From NCBI RefSeq assembly GCF_001636695.1, contig NZ_LGEL01000035.1:1-60105 (forward strand): 60,105 bases of DNA, in the 5' to 3' direction. Under the pieces are notes generated by a model, which worked only from the letters and a program-made list of their open reading frames with translations, was not told the origin of the DNA and searched no databases. The stretch comes from Pedobacter panaciterrae. Its GTDB lineage: Bacteria > Bacteroidota > Bacteroidia > Sphingobacteriales > Sphingobacteriaceae. Both the position numbers and the translations under genes were made by a program. Below are positions 52,439 through 60,105 of the stretch, one piece after another. The stretch's first letter is position 1; each line of letters opens with the position of its first letter.

Positions 52439-52651
52439 TTATTGGGTCATAGTATCAGATTTGAGAAAAAAAGAAGATTCTTTTCCATTAATGTCGACTC
52501 TAAAAAGTTTCAGTAATTCCTCGTTTACTCGTTCTTCTGATATTGTTTTCAAATTTACTAATTGCCTGTTATGATCAATCCTATTATTTAACTCACTTAC
52601 CGATATTTGTTTAAAGATGTTTTTGAATAGGTTTATTGCATCTGTATTCAT
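52439..52651 (-). CDS. Small unknown protein (70 residues)
   Basis: The 70-residue protein 'INLFKNIFKQISVSELNNRIDHNRQLVNL', ending in 'SFFLKSDTMTQ', has one likely helix pair. It lies between the nuclease-STAND gene and the two-helix membrane protein, in the same direction. Coding status is moderate: the frame is clean and codon use reads naturally, but there is no family match. Confidence 0.45.
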   Translation of the reverse strand: MNTDAINLFKNIFKQISVSELNNRIDHNRQLVNLKTISEERVNEELLKLFRVDINGKESSFFLKSDTMTQ

Positions 52652-52959
52652 TATCCAACCATAAAATTAATGAGCTATATAAAATCCTTCTTTCTGGAAA
52701 AAATCTCTTGTGAATAATTCCCAATCCTCTCCAGAGGCTATTTCCTTAAAATCTATCATTACAATTTTTAAGTTTTTTAGAATAAAATTGATTACCACGA
52801 GTGAGGCGGACACAAATTTGTCCGATCGTTGCAATAATTACATTATAGTAGGTTATAAATGGCACTTCCGTTATTTTGTTTATTTAGGTCTTTTCTATCG
52901 TTTTTCGATTCAACAATATTTTTTCTGGATTGACTATCGAGTTTTGACCAATCGTATCG
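52652..52959. other. 308-base intergenic region
   Basis: No gene is seen. A short hairpin, CGGACA/TGTCCG (52807-52824), is the only structure and has no T-run in either direction. Several plus-strand codons line up into a frame from 52710, but it overlaps the end of the large minus-strand gene. Confidence 0.5.
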
Positions 52960-55900
52960 TTAATTGTAGATTGAAAAATCGTAAATGTTTTTAGAGCTAC
53001 TGTGCCTGTTCATGCGATCCATTTTGGCCCAATTGTCGTCGTCTGCCCAATAGTCACGTTCGCCCCATACAATATACACCATTTTAAGCCCGTGATGGTC
53101 CAAGTAAGCATCAAGTATATCCTTGCGGATATAGGTAAAAGCTTCATCATTTTGGTCTGAGCTTTCATATGTGTGGTTGAAACTGGCAAGTTCTTCGTTT
53201 TTATCATACAGATCTTTACTAAAACTGGTTCTTTCCAGGCCCGCAAAATCAATAATGTTTTTACAAAGGTGGATTTCATTCATGAAACTGGTTACCGGAT
53301 GAAGCACTTTAATATTTTTGCGATCATTCGCATATTTTAATTCCTCGATGATTTCAATACGCTCTTCTAGGCCTGTCTTTCTGATGACTTCTTCGGGTGT
53401 TGGTGGCTTTTCCGTGCCTTCTTTTTTCATCGTAATAATGAAACGTGGGAAGTTTTCGATATACTCAAATGAATAATCGTATATGCCTGTCTGCTCTTCA
53501 ATTAGTCGCTTTAATTTTTGGGTTTTATTTTTAGTTAATGGAACGCCATTGCGAAAGAAGATACTTTTGTGTGTCCTTTGCGTATATGGTTTTGTTCCTG
53601 CGGTATATGTCCAGTCCAGAAATTCATTGTGAGGAATGATATCACTATCCGGTATTTCCGCATCATGGATATTGGATATAAATGGAATAGAGTTTGCAGG
53701 TCCTTGGTTTTCACTGAAATGCTTCGTCATCAGCTTTAAATTCCGTGCTTTCACCAATACAGCATTAATAGTGAGATAAAACTTGCGCTCGAGATCTGGT
53801 TTATACTGAGTGATTTTGCTTCGGAGCAAGACCCAATTCCCTTTTTTATCCAGGAACTGTTCCGTGTTTAGCAAATGTTGATACTTCGGTATTGAATCGT
53901 CGCTGCACCAATGGCGTAGGCTTTTGTCTTCGTAGATATAATCAATATCCAGATAGGGGCTGTCAGGCAATGCCGTTTCTGATCTGAGTTCAGCAGCTTT
54001 TGCTTCAAAACTGGGCATTTCCAGCCGGATATATCCGTCATCTACGAAATCGTTAAGTTTGCCTCTGTCTTTTAAATAGCCACAAAGCTCCTGATAGGCA
54101 ATGTATATGTATTTGTCGGCAAAACGTTTAATCTTCTCATGGTCTCCACCATAACCTTGTCGCCTTGCAATATTTTTATCGGGTTTACCGAATTTTTCAA
54201 ACTCATACCCTAACTGATAAGCCCTCCACCGTAAGTTACCAAGACGCTCTTTATACAAGGGACTGGGTTTGTACTGATCTGCTTTGGGGCATAAGGCATG
54301 CATGTTTTCCTTTTCAAAATGAAAATGAAACAATGAATTGCCGTCACGGTATTCACCTTTATTTTTGTCTGGAGCCACTTTCCAGCTTGTTACACCCAGG
54401 GTTCTAAAGCTTTTTTTAATATCAGTCAAGGTAGAAGCGTCGATGAGATTAGGGTTTTTTCGGGATATAGACTGTAGTATCATATAAGCATATTCCCTGG
54501 AAAGAATGTGATTTGTAGAAAAAGCGGAATCTTTATCAAAGAGACTCTTTTGTAATTGCTGCACAATACCGTCGAAGAGCTGGCCAGGCTGACCGAGCCG
54601 GTTTCTGGAAAGTGTCAGCACCAGATTATAGCCAATCATTAGCATTGTAGCTTTGATGGTTGGATCATTAATGGTCAGGGAACTATATACCAACTCAAAA
54701 AAATCCTCATGGTATTTGTGCCCAAAATGAAACAATGCGGTTGAAATTTCATATTTCTGGTTTTCATCCGTCGTGGTCAGCGCCCACATCAGATAGGTGG
54801 CAACCAATGCTGTTTTTTTTCTTTGCTCGGTGGAATGGTTTTCTTTGGCTTGCAAGAGCTTAAATTCTGTCAGCAACTCTTTTTGTCCTTCTGGACCTTT
54901 ATCCAGAATGTATTGTGTCCAGGTAACATCCCTTTCATTCATTGCCATTGGTTTCAGCACTCTTTCAAAAAAAGAGAAATTAAATGGGTGATCTGTAACA
55001 AAGAGCACGTCTTCAGACATGCCTAAAATGGGAATCAAATTTGTTTGATCCGTTGTTAGCCTGTTGATGTACTCCACCTGGCACTCAGGAATGTACTGTG
55101 GCGATAGCAAAATCGTAGCTTTAATAGAATTGTTATATAACTGTTTCCAGAGTTCGGTCTTCTGCTCGTCTTTAATCAGTTCATGTACAAAAATCTGCTT
55201 ATGTATAGGCAGCAATGTGCATACACAATCTATGATATCCTCATGATGTGGATATAATGCTAAATGCTCATGACTAGTAATCATTTCTAGCTGCTCGCTT
55301 TTTAAAAATGCGTTGAAATCTGATACACTTTGTAAAAGGTACTTTCCTATAAAATATCCACTCATTAGGTCATAAGTAAGGTATATATATTCCTGTCCAC
55401 TGTTATAATCCCTTATAAACAGTAGTTCTTCCTGTAAAAGTGCATTTGTAACGCTCTTTTTAAAGTCCACGAAACCATCTGGATCAGCAAGAGCAATGAC
55501 GTCCTCAAGAAAAATTGCCCTTTTGGGATTATTCCAAAGAATCTCTCCGATCTTAATTAGAATCTCTGATGCAGCTTTTTTATAGGTACTCATAGGGGGC
55601 TTACCCCAATTAACAAGTTTATTATATACCTGCTTGTCACAAATTTCAATAAAGCTTTCGAATATAGTGTAAATGGAATCACGGCCTAGGGTAACTTCTT
55701 TTAGTTTCCTACGTTGGGGATTAATCGTTTCGCAATAAATTTTGAGGTATATAGGTTTTGAAAATTGCTTGAGGGATATAAATGAAAGTTCCGTTTGTAT
55801 TTTATAGTGATCAAAGTATTTTCTAACCAGTTTTTTAGTTTCATCGTAATTGCTGAAACCCTGTAATGGAGTAAATCTTTTGTCCTGCAGGTTAATCGTA

Positions 55901-57369
55901 TCAGGCCAAATAGCATCTTGATAGGTAGCCCGGCAGGTGGTGATTAGCACAAGGTTATTTCTTTTATTTACTTCATTTTCAATGGCCGGTAGATCCTGCT
56001 TTAATTTTGGATTGAGAATGCCAGTTGCGGTGATAGCTTCATTTAGCCCATCAATTATGAAGGGGATGCGAAGATTGTATATTTTTCCCAGCGCATTGAT
56101 GGTGTCGAGGAAATCGGCAAAAGTATATTTTGATAAAACATCAAAAATCTTCAGTATTTGGTCTTGTAGAGGTGTGTCCCCACTGAGTTTTATGGCCGGT
56201 AGAAAAATAACCGGTTGTTTCTTTTCTAGATATGATTTTGCTATAGCGACGCACAGATTCGTTTTACCAGCTCCACCTCCGCCAAGGTAATGTGCAATTT
56301 TTCGTTTCAAGGGAATATGGGCGTCCCGAACAAAGTACTTTATCTCTTGGATAATTTCTGTACAAGCAGTATGATGTACTGACAATTTTGAATAGGCGTT
56401 ATTCCTTTTTTTTAAAACTTCCTCGTCAGTAACACTATTAAAGGCAGAAGCCATTCCAGACCTGATTTTTTCCATTGCGGTGTCGCAATAATCCTGGAGT
56501 TTTTTGGTGTTGACATCAAAATCCATTGCAAACTGTGATTGGATATTATTAGGGGAACAAAGATCCAATAGGTCATCCAAAGTAGGTTTTAATTCCAGAT
56601 AGAGTTTATTAAAGCAAGACATTTCAACTCTATAGATATCCATGACACTTCTAAATTCTTTAGTAGTATGTTCTAAGTCATGAAATTTTTGGAGTTGTTC
56701 ATCAAATAATTTTTGAATTTGCCTTGGGTAGGCACTTACCCGTTGCCGAAAACCATCATTACACAGGACAGGGTTTAAATGCCAGTATTCGAACTCTGCA
56801 TCAGGGGTATAGAGTAGTTCATCGAACTTATTTTTAACAAGTGTAAATGAGTTGCTGAAAGCATTTTGGAACCAATTTGGACTTAGCTCTAAGTCATTGA
56901 AGAATGCATTCCTAAGGCCATAACATTCAGGTTTATTCAGCATTTGATGGATATGTGACTGATTCCAGGGTACTAATTCGACCCTACGTCCATCAGGTAT
57001 ATGTTTGGGGAGTGTTTCGTTAAACCATTTTTGTTCGTCTGGCGTGAAATCCATGGGGGTGCACAGATACCATTTTACTAGAGCAGGATGTACCTCTAAT
57101 GCTCTTTTTAATGAACCGATTATACTCGCTTTTCGGTTATGTTCATTTAGTCTTGGGCTTCCTTCATAATATTTGGCTTGCCATCCCCATTCCTGTCCTG
57201 AAGAATCAGTTAAGTAAAATTCAATCCCATCACCACCTCCACGATCCTCAATAGGGGTCATCCTGTTGTTGTCACACTCATAAAGTATGGAAGCAATCTG
57301 ATAGCAAAGCTGTTCAAAACTTTTTTCTTTAGAAGTACCGTAGGGTTGTAATTTATTCCAAGTTAACAT
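52960..57369 (-). CDS. Avs-like STAND NTPase with N-terminal PD-(D/E)XK nuclease domain
   Basis: The protein has 1469 residues. Residues ~12-130 form a restriction-endonuclease-like domain: Glu19 in 'SFEQLCYQIA', Asp47 in 'GGGDGIEFYL' and Gln64-x-Lys66 in 'WQAKYY'. A helical linker leads to a P-loop NTPase: Walker A GGGGAGKT (363-370), Walker B 'IPFIIDGLNEA' (435-445) and 'LITTCRATYQ'. The remaining ~900 residues are helical, then mixed. Nuclease-STAND-sensor order is that of Avs (AVAST) antiviral proteins, which recognise conserved phage proteins and then degrade DNA. It is monocistronic with small downstream genes. Which phage protein it would sense is unknown. Confidence 0.8.
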   Translation of the reverse strand: MLTWNKLQPYGTSKEKSFEQLCYQIASILYECDNNRMTPIEDRGGGDGIEFYLTDSSGQEWGWQAKYYEGSPRLNEHNRKASIIGSLKRALEVHPALVKWYLCTPMDFTPDEQKWFNETLPKHIPDGRRVELVPWNQSHIHQMLNKPECYGLRNAFFNDLELSPNWFQNAFSNSFTLVKNKFDELLYTPDAEFEYWHLNPVLCNDGFRQRVSAYPRQIQKLFDEQLQKFHDLEHTTKEFRSVMDIYRVEMSCFNKLYLELKPTLDDLLDLCSPNNIQSQFAMDFDVNTKKLQDYCDTAMEKIRSGMASAFNSVTDEEVLKKRNNAYSKLSVHHTACTEIIQEIKYFVRDAHIPLKRKIAHYLGGGGAGKTNLCVAIAKSYLEKKQPVIFLPAIKLSGDTPLQDQILKIFDVLSKYTFADFLDTINALGKIYNLRIPFIIDGLNEAITATGILNPKLKQDLPAIENEVNKRNNLVLITTCRATYQDAIWPDTINLQDKRFTPLQGFSNYDETKKLVRKYFDHYKIQTELSFISLKQFSKPIYLKIYCETINPQRRKLKEVTLGRDSIYTIFESFIEICDKQVYNKLVNWGKPPMSTYKKAASEILIKIGEILWNNPKRAIFLEDVIALADPDGFVDFKKSVTNALLQEELLFIRDYNSGQEYIYLTYDLMSGYFIGKYLLQSVSDFNAFLKSEQLEMITSHEHLALYPHHEDIIDCVCTLLPIHKQIFVHELIKDEQKTELWKQLYNNSIKATILLSPQYIPECQVEYINRLTTDQTNLIPILGMSEDVLFVTDHPFNFSFFERVLKPMAMNERDVTWTQYILDKGPEGQKELLTEFKLLQAKENHSTEQRKKTALVATYLMWALTTTDENQKYEISTALFHFGHKYHEDFFELVYSSLTINDPTIKATMLMIGYNLVLTLSRNRLGQPGQLFDGIVQQLQKSLFDKDSAFSTNHILSREYAYMILQSISRKNPNLIDASTLTDIKKSFRTLGVTSWKVAPDKNKGEYRDGNSLFHFHFEKENMHALCPKADQYKPSPLYKERLGNLRWRAYQLGYEFEKFGKPDKNIARRQGYGGDHEKIKRFADKYIYIAYQELCGYLKDRGKLNDFVDDGYIRLEMPSFEAKAAELRSETALPDSPYLDIDYIYEDKSLRHWCSDDSIPKYQHLLNTEQFLDKKGNWVLLRSKITQYKPDLERKFYLTINAVLVKARNLKLMTKHFSENQGPANSIPFISNIHDAEIPDSDIIPHNEFLDWTYTAGTKPYTQRTHKSIFFRNGVPLTKNKTQKLKRLIEEQTGIYDYSFEYIENFPRFIITMKKEGTEKPPTPEEVIRKTGLEERIEIIEELKYANDRKNIKVLHPVTSFMNEIHLCKNIIDFAGLERTSFSKDLYDKNEELASFNHTYESSDQNDEAFTYIRKDILDAYLDHHGLKMVYIVWGERDYWADDDNWAKMDRMNRHSSSKNIYDFSIYN

Positions 57370-57894
57370 GAACTATCTTTTTAAGGCGCTGTCCTGCTAA
57401 GGTACTTAATTTGTTAACTATTGAAGTAATTCGACTTGAATTCGGACGAAACACGATGGTTTTTAACGTTTTTGAAAGATGATTGAAGGTTTATGTATAT
57501 TCATGTCACCCGATATTATAATCCTTACCATGCCAGAACCCCTATCTCGTTTCAGATCGCAAAAAGTCATATGAACTGTCCTTTGCTGTCAAAACACTGA
57601 AAAAAAAATGCAAAAACATATGAGTAAGCTTGAATTTTCTGGATTTTAATTTATCTGGCCTTAAGTCTAATTTCCCAGCCGCAATAAAGGATAGAGGGCA
57701 GATTAACAATTCTGACCTATATGGATTGACTACTAACTTCAAAATACAGAAATACCTTCGCATTAATAAATCAAGTTCCTAAACGTGTTGATGCGAATGC
57801 AAAGTTCATACCCTAGGACTGTCGTCCTGTTGCGTTAGGTTGCAAATTTTTCATTCACCAGTGGGGTACTCAGAATAAAGTTTAACTTTAATAA
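57370..57894. other. 525-base divergent intergenic region
   Basis: It holds the promoters of the nuclease-STAND gene (minus) and the RES-like gene (plus). A TACCTTAG box on the minus strand about 25 bases upstream of the former and TAACTTTA at 57883-57890 before the latter are weak matches to TAnnTTTG. A plus-strand frame (57631-57780) reads 'LSGLKSNFPAAIKDRGQI', 'FKIQKYLRINK' and could be a gene relic; it has no ATG and is left uncalled. Confidence 0.5.
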
Positions 57895-58779
57895 ATGGAC
57901 GAGACGCTAAAATTTTTAAGGGATGTACGGGACAATCTAAAATATGTTGACTATGATGAAATTTATAGTGCTATTGCTGCGCTTCGCAAGAAAATGCTTC
58001 CCTCGGCACTGCTTAAAAAAGGCCATTACATTGACCGGGTCAGAATCAACCATCCTCCTGTCAAGATCTTTCAAAATATTAAAGATGTGTCTTATATTAC
58101 TAATGAGGAAGTGCTGGAAAAATATGTTGGTTTCGGCCGGGCGAACTTGCCTAAGCAGGCTGTGTTTTACGGGTCTGTGATCTCTCCTGAAGTAAAGATG
58201 CCACGTGAAGTTGCGTTCAAAGAGACTTCCCATAATTATAAAATTAGAGAAGAACTCAATGATATCTACGAGGTATTCACCATGAGCAGGTGGCGTATTA
58301 AACAGGACATTGAAGTGTTGGAGATGATCTTTAGTGACCTAGCACTGGAATCGAGTGAATATGTCAGGATGTCTTTAGCCAATCAACAACGATACTATAA
58401 ACACATGAGCGGTGCTGAAACGATAGAGGAACAGGCAAGGTTTTTTAGTAATGAATTTGCAAGGGCTGATATTGGTCCAGATGAAGAATTTAAATATAAA
58501 ATTTCGGCGGCTTATATTAATTACATTTTCAATAATTCTAAGCTAAAAGGTGTAACATACCCTAGTGTGCAAACCAAATATGCCGGACAGAATATAGCAC
58601 TGTTACCTGAACTGGTCGAGAAATATCTAGAGCTTGAATCCGTTGGAATGTTTACCTTTGAAAAGAAGGCCGGCCGTTACATTCCAATTGATAGCTTTAA
58701 AGTTGCTATGGATTTGGGACCAGGTAAAATGGATTTTCAGTGGATAGATTATAAAGGAGCAGATCATGTCGAACATTAG
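57895..58779 (+). CDS. RES-domain-like protein (possible NAD+-targeting toxin)
   Basis: The 294-residue protein has a central stretch that follows the RES pattern: 'IDRVRINHPPVKIF', 'GFGRANLPKQAVFYGS' and 'PREVAFKET', with Arg and Glu at the expected positions of the Arg-Glu-Ser family. RES toxins bind and degrade or transfer ADP-ribose from NAD+. The flanks are longer than in Xre-RES toxins and no small antitoxin gene precedes it. The stop lies 14 bases inside the next gene, so the pair is co-translated. Confidence 0.6.
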   Translation: MDETLKFLRDVRDNLKYVDYDEIYSAIAALRKKMLPSALLKKGHYIDRVRINHPPVKIFQNIKDVSYITNEEVLEKYVGFGRANLPKQAVFYGSVISPEVKMPREVAFKETSHNYKIREELNDIYEVFTMSRWRIKQDIEVLEMIFSDLALESSEYVRMSLANQQRYYKHMSGAETIEEQARFFSNEFARADIGPDEEFKYKISAAYINYIFNNSKLKGVTYPSVQTKYAGQNIALLPELVEKYLELESVGMFTFEKKAGRYIPIDSFKVAMDLGPGKMDFQWIDYKGADHVEH

Positions 58780-59551
58780 AACTTTCGCCCAGGAGCTTCT
58801 ACCTGATCAATTACCACCAAGAGTTTATAGATTTTCGCCCATTAATAACAATCTCTTGGACAGCTTGATAGATCACTACTTATGGTTTGCAAGTCCAGGC
58901 AGTTTTAATGATCCGCACGATTGTAGTAGGCATTTACTAACTTTTCAGCCTAAGCCGGAGGATATTAGAAGCGTATTGAGTACCTACAAATATCGAGGAG
59001 GTCCTGTACCTAAATCTGAAATATCTCATTTTGTGGAATATCCGGAAAAATTTCAGGAAGCTTACATGATGAATTTTAAGGAAATTATCAATTCGCAAGG
59101 AATATGTTGCTTTTCAGACTATTGTGAGGAAACGTTAATGTGGTCACACTATGCAAAAGATCACACTGGTGTTGCATTGGTTTTTAAACCAATCGCAGAT
59201 ATAGATACTTTCTTGATCAGTAAAGTAAAATATGTAGATGAGTTTACCCGATACAATTATTTTGACGACCCAAGCTTTTCTCTAATACGTATGATGACTA
59301 CTAAAGATAAGCGTTGGGCTTATGAGCGAGAATATCGGGCAGTAAATAATTCTTGGGGAAAAAAGGTATATAATAAAAAAGCACTCACTGAAATAATTTT
59401 CGGGTGCAATGCTAGTAAAAAAGATAAGATGCAAGTATTGGGAGTAGTTCAAGAGGCTGGATATGAAAATGTAATCTGGTCTGAAGCATATGTGCCAATC
59501 AATTCCTTCGGCCTCACATTCAAAACGATTGGAGTGTTCGATAAAGTCTGA
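58766..59551 (+). CDS. DUF2971 protein
   Basis: The 261-residue protein has the DUF2971 signatures 'YRFSPINNNLLDSL', 'LWFASPGSFNDPHD', 'CCFSDYCEETLMWSHYAKDHTGVALVF' and 'KRWAYEREYRAV'. The family is widespread, often in defence or abortive-infection contexts, without a firm activity. It overlaps the RES-like gene by 14 bases, which argues for one functional unit, for instance a two-component NAD+-related system or toxin and partner. Confidence 0.8.
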   Translation: MSNIRTFAQELLPDQLPPRVYRFSPINNNLLDSLIDHYLWFASPGSFNDPHDCSRHLLTFQPKPEDIRSVLSTYKYRGGPVPKSEISHFVEYPEKFQEAYMMNFKEIINSQGICCFSDYCEETLMWSHYAKDHTGVALVFKPIADIDTFLISKVKYVDEFTRYNYFDDPSFSLIRMMTTKDKRWAYEREYRAVNNSWGKKVYNKKALTEIIFGCNASKKDKMQVLGVVQEAGYENVIWSEAYVPINSFGLTFKTIGVFDKV

Positions 59552-59619
59552 AAGCCGTAATTATTCAGGAGCACTTTAGCTACCTCTAATTTAGTTCGTT
59601 AAATAAACAAAAATAATCT

Positions 59620-59718
59620 ACATTAATTGCTGTTATAGAGACGCTTAAAAAGCTTTTCCCATATGGGAATCGGATTATAACCTATTTCCCATATGGGATT
59701 ACGATTTCCACATTAATT
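59620..59718. promoter_or_regulatory. Tandem palindromes with flanking direct repeats
   Basis: TTCCCATATGGGAA (59656-59669) and TTCCCATATGGGAT (59686-59699) are palindromes with centres 30 bases apart (three helical turns). ACATTAATT occurs at 59620-59628 and 59710-59718, one on each side. The arrangement could be a cooperative operator, a partition-like site or a recombination site. Confidence 0.55.
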
Positions 59719-59725
59719 ACAGCTC

Positions 59726-59941
59726 CTAAAATCTGCTCGGAGCGATCTTTAAACGCGTATTTCTCATGTCATCAATATACTTTTTCATGCCTGCAACAAC
59801 CCTCAAATCTTCAAGAAATTGGTTCGTTCGGAGTATATCGAGGGGCACTTGGTTGGAGTTGGTTTTAAATTTAGAGTTACTCCTTTTTATTTTCTCTAAC
59901 TTGTTGTTAATGTGAAAGATATGTTGGGAGTCTAAGTTCAT
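59726..59941 (-). CDS. Possible small basic protein
   Basis: The 71-residue, basic, helical frame ('HIFHINNKLEKIKRSNSKFK', 'RVVAGMKKYIDDMRNTRLK') lies between the tandem palindromes and the contig end. It has no relative that can be named, and coding status is uncertain. The rest of the 59552-60086 stretch carries only the regulatory cluster described above. Confidence 0.35.
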   Translation of the reverse strand: MNLDSQHIFHINNKLEKIKRSNSKFKTNSNQVPLDILRTNQFLEDLRVVAGMKKYIDDMRNTRLKIAPSRF

Positions 59942-60086
59942 AAGGATTGATCGACCTGCCCGTGTAGATTTTCCAGGAAAGATTGACTCAAAATGTTTGC
60001 AGTCCTATACTAGGATTCATTGTATAAACCAGTCATGTTTTTAAAGTTTTTCAATTATTCATCTACTCAATTGAAGAAATTATAAT

Positions 60087-60105
60087 CTGTCTCTTATACA
60101 CATCT
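60087..60105. other. Nextera mosaic-end adapter (not genomic)
   Basis: CTGTCTCTTATACACATCT is the complement of the 19-bp Nextera mosaic end at positions 6-24. It marks the artificial right end of the contig. Confidence 0.98.

Noticed and set aside
52710-52994. Plus-strand 94-residue ORF
   Set aside because: It overlaps the C-terminal end of the nuclease-STAND gene and has biased composition typical of AT-rich non-coding DNA.
57542-57763. Minus-strand 73-residue ORF in the divergent region
   Set aside because: No start signal or protein-like pattern; the opposite strand also shows a competing open frame, so neither is convincing.
1-60105. CRISPR arrays, tRNA or rRNA genes, integrase
   Set aside because: None was seen on reading both strands; repeated units with spacers, cloverleaf patterns and tyrosine-recombinase motifs are absent as far as can be judged by eye.

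Overview
The window is Bacteroidota DNA, most likely from a soil or rhizosphere member of the Sphingobacteriaceae (Pedobacter or a relative). The basis is SusC/SusD homologues, lipoproteins with Cys-Lys-Lys after the lipobox, MauE and DUF6520-like proteins, TAnnTTTG-type -7 promoter boxes, few Shine-Dalgarno sites, and a CTnDOT-like transfer operon with RteC. Positions 1-24 and 60087-60105 are Nextera transposase adapter, so genomic sequence runs only from 25 to 60086 and both outer genes are cut by the assembly.

Region 25-9376 is AT-rich chromosomal-type DNA: the end of a SusC transporter gene, susD, a secreted S9 peptidase, a thioredoxin-fold protein, a carbohydrate-esterase-like hydrolase, a DUF4397-like lipoprotein, a MauE membrane protein, a small DUF6520-like protein and an anchored protein of unknown function. 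Most run in one direction with short gaps and look like one outer-membrane uptake and degradation locus. At about 9.4 kb the DNA becomes visibly richer in G+C. A family 2 glycosidase, a stand-alone AraC-type HTH protein and an RpoD-like sigma factor follow, then an alpha-oxoamine synthase with a TetR-fusion regulator.

Region 16.5-28.7 kb is the transfer module of an integrative conjugative element: an alpha-CTD-like mini-protein, RteC, then one operon with traE, traF, traG (VirB4-type ATPase), three traI-like genes, traJ, traK, traL and traM. It ends with a DUF3945-like gene and a strong terminator. No relaxase, coupling protein, TraN or integrase lies in the window, so the element is incomplete here.

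Region 28.9-59.6 kb is cargo with two themes. Defence-like genes: a TIR-like/STAND NTPase fusion; a coupled small ORF plus DUF4238 gene; a KAP NTPase facing a membrane-anchored pentapeptide-like protein; an Avs-like nuclease-STAND protein of 1469 residues; and an overlapping RES-like/DUF2971 pair. DNA repair genes: umuD, umuC, three small unknowns, a zincless Fpg/Nei glycosylase, an HMCES/SRAP protein, an alkyltransferase-like protein, a PUR-RadC fusion and a broken DUF72 gene. Between them (44.6-46.9 kb) is a typical Bacteroidota mobile-element set ending in a DUF932 protein.

The non-coding signals most worth attention are two copies of a structured element (16821-16983 on the minus strand, 44471-44562 on the plus strand) with a shared core and different but still complementary arms; a palindrome TTCCCATRTGGGAA found before the tra operon and twice near the right end; a MITE-like inverted repeat at 51358-51497; and a UmuD homologue whose two catalytic residues are replaced (Ser to Cys, Lys to Arg).
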